Assembly (NCBI GenBank): GCA_022885665.1
Contig: JAGQDJ010000263.1
Coordinates: forward strand, 62,001-126,000
DNA length: 64,000 nt
Direction of reading: 5' to 3'
Source of the DNA: Triops longicaudatus
Lineage: Eukaryota > Arthropoda > Branchiopoda > Notostraca > Triopsidae
Shown piece by piece: positions 1 through 11,821 of this stretch. Below the pieces are notes generated by a model, which saw only the letters and a list, made by a program, of their open reading frames with translations, was not told the origin of the DNA and made no database searches. The first letter of the stretch is position 1, and each line of letters opens with the position of its first letter. The translations under genes were made by a program, and so were the position numbers.

Positions 1-294
1 AGGACGCACTCAGTAATTACTGCAAAAATTTTAGGTTAGGATCCCAGTCAAAATTGTTATCAGAGCATGAATATGTTGCGAATCAAATCCCCTGTCACTT
101 GTAAGTTTATAGAAACGACAAAATCATACGTGAAGAGTTAATTTGAGTGGTTATTATTCATATAGTCAGTGAAATTAATGTAATCGAGCAGAAAGTGCGG
201 AACAAGTTATACAAAAATAGACGAGTCACGATTAACTTGTCCTTCCTTCCTTCCTTTCCTTCCTTTTGTACCTCACCATAGGTGACGGGCAGCA

Positions 295-523
295 ATGTCA
301 AGTGTGCCAGTGATTAAAGAAGCAAACGAGTCCGTCGAAGGACAAACAAGGGATTTTGAACATGCTGTGTTTGAAATTATGTTTGAAAATACCCTTCAGC
401 ATTTCAAGGTCTAAGCATGCTGAGTTAACGTAATTGTTAAGCAAACTCGGGAAATACACTGGTGGGTTTCCTATTCTGTAGGACGAACTTCTGGAGTCCG
501 TTGCAGCATGGGAAGCCCGTTAA
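295..523 (+). CDS. Possible small two-exon gene, 51 residues, unknown function
   Basis: Exons 295-408 and 482-523 join in phase 0 across a 73 bp GT-AG intron, the usual intron size here, and give 51 residues ending with WEAR. A pyrimidine-rich tract (about 240-267) followed by a CATAG acceptor at about 280 suggests a spliced 5' UTR. There is an in-frame stop just upstream of the ATG (283-285), which supports this start. The product is acidic with a predicted helical stretch (DFEHAVFEIMFENTLQHFK). I recognise no domain. It could also be the 3' end of a longer gene starting left of the window, or a chance open frame. A different frame, 508-726, is also open but lacks splice support. Confidence 0.3.
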
Positions 524-3087
524 CATCAGTTCTAAAAACTTGCCTTCGAGGTAGCAATTATGTAAACACGGACGCCCAACATTCATCTTCACGAGGGTCA
601 CCAAACCCCACCAAATCTCCCTTGAGAGCCTACATGCAAAGTTTCCTATTGAAAACGGTTTTCTCCAGTGACACTACATGGGCCTACTCTGTGTCATCTC
701 AAATGAACATTGGTAATAGACGTTAACACCCAGTGTATGTTGCAGCTTGTAAAGATGGGCTTAGTGTTTCATGTGTCTTACTTTGTATGGCCATTTGATC
801 GCTCCTGCATTTATTTTGCCATAACTGTAATAATTAGTGTCAACAGCTGAGGGCTGGTAAAAAAAAAAAAAACTGTATTGGGCGCCAGATGTGTACCTCC
901 GGGCAACCAGTCCTAGTACAAACGACGGTAACGGATGCAATGCGGAAAACTTATACTTGAGATTATGAGCAGTTCACTAAAGCAAGGCAAGCGAAAGTTA
1001 TCACGCACCGAAGGTCTCCGGCCTATTCACGACTCCTTAACAGACCTTGGTGTTACTTACTCAGCGGAACAAGGCGTAACATAGCCAGTCTTTAGTCGAA
1101 TCTCTGCGTTTCCAGAAGAAACAGGAGCACTGTTTGTCCTGTAACTTGTTTCCGAAGCAATCTTATTATCTTGCAGCAACATGTACGCCGAAACGTAAGC
1201 GTAGTTTATTGTTTTGAAATCAGTAATTCATTATATTTTCAACAGAATATTGGCGATCATAATTGTGACGTGCATAGGTAAGAAAACTGAATTCGCTAGA
1301 AACAGACCCAAGTAGTGATGACATTATGATTTCTAGCTTTGTGTGGAGTGTTGGTTTGGATGTGCCACTCAGGCGAAGAACAAAACGGAAATAGCCGAGT
1401 TTCCTCAAATTTGTTCTACTTACCCATGAGTGACGGTAGTGTGGAAAATCACGGTCATACCAATGTGTCCTTCGTGCCAGACACGCCGACAATTTGTGTT
1501 GTAGGAGTACCAACACTAGCAATCCAACCTGCCAAGATTCACTGCACTGTAAGGAAAAAGAAGCTAAGTCGAATTTTATAATTTGTTTATAATCGATGTT
1601 GTGAACTCTTGTTTTTTTTTTCAGCCGCGACCCATTTTCGTGCCAAGCTAAGCCCGTCTTTGTTTAAAAATAGGCCGACGAAGTGTGTTATATGTATAGA
1701 CTTTATCCAAACTTACTGGTAGAGAAAGTTATACTTTCAGCCATCAGTTTACTCATCAAATCTTGTGTACCCCTGTTATACTCATTCTAGACTCGCTCAT
1801 TACGAATGCAACTGAAAATCTATGTACATAAACCGAAAACCTGCCCTGTTGTCAAAATACATTTATATAAAATGACATTGTTGAACACGACTTTATTTAT
1901 GCACTATTAAACATTGTCAGCGAAAACGTGCCGAACAAATACGATAAGTGACCTTCGGGTGAACAGAACCGATTAATTGCAGCTACCAGTGTGAACAAAC
2001 CAGACGAAATGAGCACGCCCCTGCCTTAAGCGATGATTGATGACCGACGTAAGAGTTGCAACCAAAATGAAGGGAAACTGGACACGTACCACTAATTGAT
2101 GGACAGCAAACGCTGTTACAGTAGATCATGTCGAAACAAACAACATCGGTTAGCAGCTTTCACTATGTTCCAATGACAATCTCACAATAGATTTCTTTAA
2201 AAGTAAAAGGATGTAAAAAAATGGAAACCGCAATGCGCATCTAGTGCTGGATGGTCAGTAATATGAGCAGCCATACAATCGAGTCGCGTGTGACTTCTGT
2301 AATCTGCTACAAGTATTTTATTCCTTATCTCGGATTTGAAATACGCACCATAGTCTTGAACACGGTAATGAACAGAATGGACTCCATTTCGAGTACTTGT
2401 TAAGGAAGACTAAAGGAAAAGAAAAGATTGAAAAGGAATGAAAATAATGAAAGAGTTAACATCGACTACTGGTACATTATTTGTAATGTTAAAAAAGTTA
2501 TCGCATCATCCTAAAATCTGTTCTTATTTATCCTGAAAAAATGAATTAGCCCCATAGACTACCTCAGAAATTGTTTAGTAGACATTTGGGCCAATCGAAA
2601 CAAAAACTGCGTTTATGAATTACAGATACCTGAGGACCGTAAAATGGATAGGAATCAAATAACATGAATTCGAAAGAGGAATTTGTATATGAGGAAAGGT
2701 TACACGAGACATATATAAAAATTTAATATTGCTATTTTCCCTATTAGAAACATAGGTCAATTGCAATGCGGTTCAATGTAAAAAAGAAACTTGGGTCAAT
2801 GTAAGGCGGTTGTAACAAAAAAATAAAAAAAAATGAGCGAGACACCTTAAAGCTCAGAAAATTATTATCAAAGTCGATATTCGCTAAGTGTGCTGTACAA
2901 GTTAATGTTTTCTTTTCAATAAACTGATTGCAGGCATTATATTGTAACCAAAAACCACAGTGAGGAATGATGGGAGAAAAAGAGCGGATCTTTGCCGGTA
3001 GTCGCAGTCCCCGTAAAAGTCGCAAAAATTTAAAAACAAGCGCCACCAAGCGGATGATTCCCCTGAAATACCAAAACACGGTTAGAA
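524..3087. other. Intergenic, no gene recognised
   Basis: About 2.5 kb of AT-rich sequence with short, unrelated open frames on both strands (for example 1220-1522 minus and 2744-3079 minus). None has a recognisable domain or a consistent set of splice borders. It probably holds the upstream region of SRA1 and any 3' UTR of the small gene to the left. Confidence 0.5.
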
Positions 3088-3965
3088 ATGGCGTTGCGAC
3101 CAGGTACAGTATATGTGAATTTCATACGTAATTGCATACACTGATTTTGTCTTGTAGGTAATCCAGACCGTGCTTGGAATGACCCTCCTATGCTACCATT
3201 GAACAATCCTGCTGACTCTGCCTCTCAAGCCGAGGGACCAGGAACAAGTCCGGCCACTGCTCCTACGAAGAGAACTCCGCTGAATAAACGCGTTGCCTTC
3301 CCAATGTCAGGACCTACAACCCCTCCAACAACAGGTCAGAATGTGGCCATCGGTGTCTCACCTCCGATGTACTTGGCGTCAGGTCCCCCACCCACTGCTT
3401 CTGCTAATTTACCTGGAGCCAGTGTTACGCCTGATGCGTCTCAATTGTTGAATCAGCCTCCAATACCAATTTTAATGCCCCCACTAATAACGCCAGAGCA
3501 GGATCAAGCCGTCAGGCTGGAACGGCTAAATTCATTCATGAGCAAAATTCAAGAAAAGCTCTCTGAATGTGATAAAGTTCTCGAAGTAAATTCAGAAAAT
3601 TAAACTAGAAAATTGACATAACTTGTTTCGTGAATGTAGACCAAAATCAAAGAAGATATTAAACGACGCTTGCAAGCTTTGGAAGTCATGTGGATTGAAA
3701 AGAAACTGAATTTAGACGTCGAGAACCGGTTATGCGCGATCGCTAAAAGTGCGTAATTTTGTACTTTTTTGTTACGTCTTATTTCAACTGCGGTTTTCCT
3801 GGTTTCGCTTTTTTTTTCACGATAGAACTCAAGGAAGGACAAGTAGAAGCAGCCGAGACCTCGTTCCTGGCATTGGTAGCTGATTCCGCGGGTACCTGCG
3901 CGAACTGGGGAATTGGTTTGAAGCACTTGATCTCGGCCCTCAAAAACTCAGAAGCTGGTACGTGA
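3088..3965 (+). CDS. SRA1: Steroid receptor RNA activator protein (SRA1)
   Basis: Four exons, 3088-3103, 3158-3585, 3640-3748 and 3826-3965, give 230 residues, close to the usual length of SRA1 in animals. The N-terminus reads MALRPGNPDRAWNDPPM, matching the family's conserved PGN-x-x-R-x-WNDPP motif; this motif is made by joining the 16-nt first exon to the second, which fixes the start. The middle (about residues 20-120) is Pro/Thr/Ser-rich and low in complexity. The C-terminal ~110 residues form the helical SRA1 domain (EKLSECDKVLE, IKRRLQALEVMW, then WGIGLKHLISAL). In vertebrates SRA1 acts both as a non-coding RNA co-activator and as this protein in transcriptional and splicing control; the arthropod role is unknown to me. 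The next gene lies tail to tail. Confidence 0.9.
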
Positions 3966-4040
3966 TTCAGTTGGCAATTCTTATGTACTGTTATGTTATT
4001 GGTGTAAGTTATTTCTGTTGGGCCTTTGTCTTTAATTAGC

Positions 4041-4046
4041 AATAAA
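4041..4046 (+). terminator. Polyadenylation signal of SRA1
   Basis: AATAAA lies 75 bp past the SRA1 stop codon, on the sense strand and well before the convergent otu-like gene's stop. Confidence 0.55.
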
Positions 4047-4442
4047 TCTTCTGCATTGTACTTCGTCTTTTCTTACAAAGAAACAAAGGAAATTCTGGTG
4101 GAGCTTGGCTCTTAGGAAACAAAAGGATCACAGGTATTCCGTTTTCTCAGCCACAACGGTTATCACAGCCTGGCGTCTTAAACTTAAAATGAACTCAAAA
4201 TCACAACTAAAGATCAAAAGTGGAATAAACAACAAACCGAGATGTAGAAAATCGTCACTATCCGTTAACCCAAATCCACCTTTGGTTTGACTAGTGCTCA
4301 AGTAGTGTCAAGTGTTAGCAAATTCAAAAATTGATGTCAAATAACATGAAGTAAAGAAACCCCTTTCCCACGAAAGAAGAAAAAACGCAAAAAACTCTCT
4401 GGTGGCACTTGTTTGAGTAACGGAAAAATAATCTGAAAGAAC

Positions 4443-6967
4443 TTAGTGGGAATAATGCAACGGGGAACCTTCGTAAGTTTCTCTGATACGACGGACGTTG
4501 CTCTGTTGATGTTGAAAACGAGGCGGGATATTGGACATATTGAACGCGGCTTCAAACTGATGTTGGATTGGGGATTCTGGTTCTGTTTCCCCTACATGTG
4601 AGTACATTTCTGGCGCAAACTGAGGAAAACAAACTTCGGGATACGGTGCTCCGTTTCCGCTGAGATCCACTGGAAGTGGGGAAATGCCAGTAATTGGCAC
4701 AAACTAGAGAAGAAAACGAATAAAACAAAATGTACAACAGGAAAAGACCTACTAACTCTTACCAAACTAAGGCTACGTTCGAACTAACGCGTTAACCTTG
4801 GTTAATATAAGAAAAAGATGTCAAAAAGCCCTTGAACCAATTATAAGACGCTTGTAGGATAAACAGCCTAGAAGGCTTAGTTATGAGATAAAAAATAAAA
4901 AACTAAAGCTGATTAGTTTTACATAATACCTCGTAGCCGAAATTGTAGACACATTGATGCACAGTTTGGACTTCCGCATACGAAAGTCCATAGCTAGTAC
5001 TGGGCTCTAGCCATAGAATTGGTTCACACTCAGGATTGTACGCCATAGGTTCCAAATTCCCGTACGAAAAGGCTGTAACCTTTGGGGCCTCGGTCGGCTC
5101 CACGCAAGGCCAATAGCAAAACGGCACAGACACCGGATAGACTTCTTCGTCTTCAACAGGAATGACAGTATCGCCATTGGCGTCAATGAACGGGGGCGGC
5201 AAGGTAGTGATGGTAACTGGATAGGGATTGAAAGGAAAAGAGGCGTAAGATGGGAATTCAGGACCAGGGTTGGCCAAGGGCGAAGTGGAGGGAGAAATGG
5301 AAGGCAGTACAAATTTTCTCTCCCTGAAAGTTATGTTTCAATTTACTGTCCATTTTAGAGACAAAAACTTACTGGAAATCTAGAGCTGGGTCTCTAATGG
5401 GAGGAACAGGACTAAATGCATTGGCAGGTACTTTAGAAGATTTTTTCAAATCATATTGACCAGACGGGGAGTTCGGTAAAGAATTGGTGCGCTTGACAAT
5501 TATGCGAGAAGTAGAACGAAAGGATGAATATGTTTTCTTACGAGGAACAACTCGCTTCAGGAGTGGTGGGTAAGGTTTACAGTCATGAGACTGTGGTATT
5601 ATTGGCTTCAAACTTTCATACGGTAACACGCACCTGAAATAGTGAGCGTCAGTACTAAATTCTCCAATTAGATTTTTGCTCTTAAAAAAGTATATATAAA
5701 AAAAGAAAACTCACATCTGTCCTAACGTTTCTACAAATACAGTTACGGGCTCGTTTTCAGACTTCAGTACTTGAATATACCCTATGTAATGCCTGTTGTC
5801 ACTCCATTTAATCAGGCATTTCGACCCAACTTGCAAAATCTCACTTTGGAATGTACTGGGCGCGCGATCTAGCATGAAATTGGCAGAAGATATGGCGAAA
5901 CATGCCAAAATAAAAGGAATAAAAACGCAAGAAAATAAAAATTACAATAAATAAAACATATTTTAAAAAATAAAAATAAACGCCGGGAAAGCGGAAATGA
6001 TTAAACCTAAAAACTCTTACAGATGCATCTGCTTATCCAAGAGTCGTATTCAACGTTGCGGTACGTACTGGGATCCAGTGCCTTCGCTACTTTGTAAGTA
6101 AAGGGTAAAACCCCTTCCATAAGCATAAGTACAGCGTCCAAACCTTCTGACTCGCCATCGTTTCCGGATTCTTCGGCTTTGCGCCTGTAGGAGATAATTG
6201 CTTTGTTGTGAAGCATAACGTCAGCTGCTTCTTGGGTACGTTTCACATGAAACACTCGTTCAAATAACATTTCGTATAAAACGCCTATATGAAAAAAAAT
6301 AATAAATAAATAAAGATGCTTTATGATTCTGTATTCAGGCAAAATGAGAATTACTTTGACACATTCCTGCAACGTCTACAAAGCGTTTAGAGACGATCAC
6401 ATCGAAATGGTTCCCCGATTGGAACAATGAAATGGATGACAGGTACCCATTCTTAGTAGCATGTACAGGAGCTTTGAGTGGCTCAGAATAAATCAAGAAA
6501 TCCACCCTGGATAGTTCAAAACAAGTCGTCGAAATATTTTCGATGATTCTTGAAACAATCTAAGTTCTTAGGAAAATTTACTTATAAAGATGAGAAGCTG
6601 CTTCCATCTCTAATTTCCCTCCGTGCACTTCAGATCGAAATACCCTTTTTAAGTAGCTGTCCAAATCCTTAATTTCCAGGATCATTACCGTAGCTTCAAA
6701 TTGATATCTATTACGTTGGATGTACTCGACACAGGCCTGACGAACTTCGGCATAAGAGCTTTGGGTAAGGAGTACCTATTTAAAGAAATAATAATAGTAA
6801 TTCATGTGTATTCTTAAATACGTTTTTCCATGTGACTGCACCTGATCCGCAACAGCACGGAAAAATGACAACTCATCATCAGGAATCTGTTTCCTGTATA
6901 AGTCAATTGAGTCGAGCCATTTATCCAAAGTCACTAAGAAGGGGGACTTTTGCTTAGTACGCTTCAT
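4443..6967 (-). CDS. otu: OTU and Tudor domain protein, ovarian tumor (otu)/OTUD4-like
   Basis: Eight exons on the minus strand: 6967-6842, 6775-6582, 6506-6355, 6284-6021, 5868-5715, 5633-5373, 5323-4930, 4703-4443; 601 residues. Residues ~14-150 form an OTU domain of the OTUD4/Otu group (LDKWLDSIDLYRKQIPDDE, then SSYAEVRQACVEYI and GNHFDVIV). The expected catalytic Cys is Ser34 (context DDELSFFRA, where active members have D-G-x-C-L-F-R); the catalytic His is kept at His140. Residues ~250-297 form a Tudor domain (VGSKCLIKWSDNRHYIGYI). The rest is Pro/Tyr/Ser-rich low complexity, like the disordered tail of fly Otu, a germ-line RNA-linked deubiquitinase. OTU plus Tudor points to Otu rather than OTUD4 alone. 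The Ser may abolish or alter protease activity. It is divergent from SCYL2. Confidence 0.85.
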
Positions 6968-7346
6968 AATTGTCTTACGTGTTACTAAAGCAAATAAGAA
7001 ACGCTAGGAGAAAAGGATGAGTTACAAGAGTAGAAAGTAGAAAGGAAGTTCAGAGAAAGGGAAAATACAGGAACTACAGCATGGCTTCTGCACGTACACC
7101 CAAATAAACGAAAGTTCGGCTGCACGTGGCCGACAGTTGGCTACCTGCAACATTATTTTCGGCGGCAGACAATGAGCTACTACCCTCTAGCGAACGAATA
7201 AGAAATGCCTGCTGATTTTCTCATTGGTCGAGCTTGGTGCAGGGACCGACAAAAAATACGCACCATAGGTCAACAACAGTTACTCAGCTAGAATTATTTC
7301 GCTGTAAATTAAGCAGTTTTATCTTTGACTCTCTATAGTGTTGGAA
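6968..7346. promoter_or_regulatory. Short shared 5' region between otu-like and SCYL2
   Basis: Only 379 bp separate the two divergent start codons. No clear TATA box is placed for either gene. The interval must hold both 5' UTRs and both promoters, so a bidirectional promoter is likely (inference). Confidence 0.5.
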
Positions 7347-10300
7347 ATGGACGTTTTAAACAAACTGAAATCTACCGTAACTAGCACTGTTTCTCAACTG
7401 AGCGGAGTTCTACCAGGCAATCCTGTAACTCGCGAATACGAAGTCTCAAAACATGTAGCTAGCGCTGGGCCGGGTAAAAAAATACATATAAAAAGTAAAA
7501 TTTTAGGTGTTTAAAAATAAACCTTGTTTTCGTGTTCGTTTAGGCTTAATTTGGAAAGTGTATTCAGGCTACAAGAAATCTACTAAACAAGAGGCTGCAA
7601 TTTTCGTCGTGGAAAAGAAACTTTTAGATCCCCTTGGGAGGAGAGAAAAAGACATTGTTCTCGAAGTGATTAAGCGGGGCATCGGGCAACTGACAAGAAT
7701 TCGTCACCCTCAGATTTTGACGGTTCAACATCCTTTAGAAGAATCTCGTGAAAGTTTGGCTTTCGCAACCGAACCCGTTTTTCTTAGCCTGGCAAACGTA
7801 CTAGGCCAACATGAGAACGCTCCCCATTCTCTTCCTGTTACAATTAAGGATTTTAAACTGTTTGACGTGGAAATTAAGTACGGGTTGCAGCAACTTGGTG
7901 AAGGCTTAGCCTTTCTACACAACGATGTCAAAATGTTACATGTCAATTTATGCCCGGAAAATGTGATTTTGAACCAGCAAGGGGCGTGGAAGATCTTTGG
8001 GTTCGAATTCTGCACTGCGTATGTCTCATCTGACGCTAAAGTGAGCATTTAATATTTTTTTAAATAGCTTTCACGAAATTGATCAAATGGAGACTAAAAT
8101 GACCTATTTTTAATTACGTTTTATTTTTTTATTTATTTTCTCCTAGAATGGATGGTTTGTTAGAGATCTGGAGGTAGATTTTCCAGCTGTAGCTCAGCCT
8201 AATTTGAACTATCTCGCTCCTGAGATTGGTCAAAACAAGCGCACTGCTGGTCACGCTCCCTCAGAGGCGAACACGCCCACTAGTCCAGCCGCAGATATGT
8301 TTTCCTTGGGTGTGTTGATTGTCGCGTTGTATAACCAAGGCGAATTGCCGTGGCTTTTGGAAGGCGATGTTGAACGTTATTATCGTCATTGCAGTATTAG
8401 CAAACCGTTGCCACCCAGAGTTATCGAAAAGATCCCCCCGACCCTAGTCCAGACAGTCCAGCAACTTACTCAGTTTTCTCCGAGTGTACGACCCAACGTT
8501 CATCAGTTTATCAAAGTAAAAACGTCGTGACATTTAGAAGTGTTTAGTGATTTCTCTTTTACCTAGATTGACTTCTTTGACGATATCGGAGTCAAGACGC
8601 TTAATTACTTAGATTCGCTCTTTCAGTGGGATAATTTACAAAAGTCGCAATTTTACAAAGGTTTACCCCAAATTTTGCCCAAATTGCCTCACCGAGTTAC
8701 TCTATTCAGGTATAATTGGAAATATACGTTTTGCAATTTTTCCTTCCATTAGGGGAAAAAGTGGACAAAACAGAATTTATCAATGCTTAAAAAATAATAA
8801 TTAGACACGCTCTTTTGTAAACCTAAATCATGACTGTTAATTTTTGTTAACTCTTGACATTTTCCTTTATAGGAAGCCTTGAGCTTTAACTTTCATTAAT
8901 TTCATAACATACTGAGTTCTTTTTTTTTCTTATCCCCATTTTCAAGACTTTTTGTGTGACAACTTTTTATTTCGTTTTAATTTTATTATATTTTTTTAGA
9001 GTATTGCCATGTTTAGTTAAGGAGTTCGTTAACGCGAGCATGGTGCCGTTCGTGCTTCCTTGCGTTCTGCTAATCGCTCAAGAAGCTTCTAAGGAGGAAT
9101 TCGTTCATCATATTTTACCACATTTGAAACCCGTGATGAAAATTCAAGAACCAATTCAGGTAGAATACAACAGCTTCAGATGTGCCACCTTTCTGTTTCC
9201 TGTATTGTCTAGATTCTCCTGATCTTTATGCAAAAAATGGAACTCTTGCTGCAGAAAACGCCATCCGAAGACGTCAAAGCTGACGTTTTGCCCATGATTT
9301 ATCGAGCCATCGAAGCCGAGTCGCCGATGCAGATTCAGGAATTGTGTTTGTCCATCATTCCCACCTTTGCGGCCTTAATTGATTATCCTGCTATGAAAAA
9401 CGCCCTTTTGCCCCGTATTAAGAAACTGTGCCAAAACACCCAACAGCTTTCCGTAAGCACGAATTCGTACAATTTTAGCTTCATTTTGCCAAGTTCGCTA
9501 AAAAATATTAATGCGAGGTTGGGATCTAATCTATTCAACGATTTATACGCTCTTATTAATCGGTAGAACAAATTTTCCTTTTGTGACTCTCTTGAATCAC
9601 TTTTGCAAATTTCCCTACTGAGGGGCGTTAACCTTCACAAGTAACTTCGTTCCAGAATCTTTCCACGAATTATTGTTTTCTTAATGAAGTTTTTGAAACT
9701 AGTCTATTGTATTCGTTCCTTTGGAAGGTGAGGGTGAATGCCTTGCTGTGCATTGGGAAATTGTTGGATAATTTGGATAAATGGCTTGTCCTGGACGAAG
9801 TTCTACCACTTTTGCCAAAAATTCCCTCCAAAGATCCGGCAGTGCTTATGGCCATATTAGGTAAGAAATAATTTAGGTTGATCTTAAGTTTCAAAACGTT
9901 TTATTTGGAATGATATAAAAGAATCATTTGGGTTTCTTTACCTTGAAGGTTATTGTCGATGTATGTGCTTGTAATATTACCTTGATTATTACCTAATATC
10001 GATTTTTGATATTTTTTTCAGGTATTTACAAACTGGTCTTGAACCAACCAAAACTGGGCATCCCGAAGGAAACGTTAGCAACGCAGATCGTACCCTTTCT
10101 ATTCCCACTGCTTGTTGAACCGGGTTTGAACGTGACGCAATTCAGTGCTCTTGCTGCTACAATTAAGGATATGTTCCAGCGGGTGGAAGAAGAACAGCGC
10201 GTGAAACTGCAGAACGTGCAAGCTATACAACAAGAACAGCGTTCCGCCTTGGAAATGACGTTAAATTCCGTACAGGACGCCCCCAAAACGTCGGTTACTA

Positions 10301-10887
10301 CCTCAAAGCCTTTGAGCTCAGCCTCCAATACACAAGAGACGGACGTGTTCTCGGGACTTGGTTTAGCGAGTTATGGGAAACCAGCGGAGCAAACCATCCT
10401 TAACAGTGTAATGGGCCCTAAACCAGTTCAGCCTCAGCAGCTATTGCCGTCCATTTCGATGCCGAGGTAAAAGCTCATTTTTATGACGTTGTTGTAAATC
10501 TGTTGTGGTTTTAGTGTTAGTAAAGCACAGGAGCAAAATAAGCCCGTTTCTTACAACCCTCCGGCGACAAATTTTATGACCCCGCCGAAAGCGCCTCAGC
10601 AGCAAGATCCGATGATGGCTTCGCTCATTAACTCCAATTTAAGCTTCTTGACGCTAAATAGCAATACACCGAGTCCAAGGCCTGTGGCACCAATTAGTCA
10701 GCCAATCATGCAACCCAATTACAATATCAACGCCTTCGCGTCGCCCATGATGATGACACCGACGGCAATGACCCATGCCGCAATGACACCAACCTTACAG
10801 CCCCTTAGCTTGCAACCTCGACCAGTGTTACCAGCTCCGACGGTGAAACCTTTAAATAGAGCTGACATTGATGACCTATTAAGCTAG
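7347..10887 (+). CDS. SCYL2: SCY1-like pseudokinase 2 (SCYL2/CVAK104)
   Basis: Nine exons: 7347-7473, 7544-8040, 8147-8515, 8567-8709, 9000-9159, 9213-9452, 9728-9860, 10022-10466, 10515-10887; 828 residues. Start MDVLNKLKSTVTSTVSQ and GNPVTREYEV match the family N-terminus. Residues ~33-320 are a protein-kinase fold that looks inactive: the HRD position reads HVN (175-177) and DFG reads GFE (195-197), as is usual in SCYL proteins. Residues ~320-600 are the helical HEAT-like region (MVPFVLPCVLLIAQEASKEE, DYPAMKNALLPRIKK). A coiled stretch and a Pro/Gln/Met-rich tail follow, ending in an acidic IDDLLS that may bind clathrin or adaptors. In vertebrates SCYL2 sits on clathrin-coated vesicles and works in endosome-trans-Golgi traffic. 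The orthology is clear throughout. Confidence 0.93.
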
Positions 10888-11821
10888 TTCTTGCAAATGG
10901 TTTGACTTGTGATAGTATGCTTTATGTGCTTTGTAATGAATGTGAGTCTATTTAACAAAACAAGATGCCATACGATTAACTCACCATTCCTCCATTCCAG
11001 TTTTGTAAATTGTGATGCGATAAAAATATTTCGATTTCAGTTTCTGTTGTCTTTTTTCTTAACGATTAAAACTTCATTTGATCACAGTAATTTTTGTACA
11101 GTACCAAATCACACATTTCGGAGGATGACACTAAAGGAGTTTCATCATCGAAACGGGGCTTCGAAATAAAACTGAGCTTATCTAAATCGATCCTAATGCA
11201 CTGTTCCCCGAACGTGGTGTGATTGCGGCAAATTGGGTAAATGTGGTTTTCCTTTTAGAAAGTACACGGCTCTTAATATTGTAACATGTCTACAGTGAAG
11301 AAATACACTCAGTTTATTTGTAGAGCTCTCGAATGTCTCAGCGAAATTATTTCAATTAATTTCACTACTAGTTCATAAATTATCTCAAATATGTAAGCTT
11401 GGTACTGAACTCCGCTAATTTCTCTCGTTTGTTAATTTTCTCTTCAGATATTTAAACTTAGCTGTAGTGTTGACTGAAGCCTAATGTGAAAATGGCTCAA
11501 GACACCGAGGCTCTGGTAATGCCTCATAGAACTACTGTTGTAATTATCAAAAATACAAAAAGTTGAACGGAAAAGATAAGGAAATCCATCTTTCTCAGTA
11601 GGCCTTGTACGACCATGCCGAGAAAGGAAGTAGTATTGTCTATTTTTCTATAGAAAGACGAAGGTTCTAAGTAACTCGCATGTCTTCAATACACATGCGC
11701 TCGAAAAATGTTCCGAGATTTCTCAGTTTCACGTTCTGATCCGGAGGAAATCGCAGTCGACTTTTTCTGGTCCCAAGGAGCAGACTGTCATAATGATCCC
11801 TTTTCACTTTATAACAGTACC
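10888..11821. other. Intergenic: SCYL2 3' UTR and Lcch3 5' region
   Basis: AT-rich sequence with the SCYL2 polyadenylation candidate near 11165. An ATG at 11708 is open and in frame with the Lcch3 start; it would put 38 residues in front of the signal peptide, so I treat it as 5' UTR. No other gene is seen. Confidence 0.5.
11165..11170 (+). terminator. Candidate polyadenylation signal of SCYL2
   Basis: AATAAA lies 278 bp after the SCYL2 stop and before the next gene. Confidence 0.4.

Noticed and set aside
240..267. CCTT-rich short tandem
   Set aside because: Reads better as the pyrimidine tract in front of an acceptor than as a repeat element.
508..726. 72-codon plus-strand frame
   Set aside because: It overlaps the second exon of the better supported small gene in another frame and has no splice or domain evidence.
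11492..11515. Short ATG segment (MAQDTEAL) followed by GTAATG, preceded by an acceptor-like TCTTCAG
   Set aside because: No downstream exon joins it in phase to Lcch3; the segment is too short to support.
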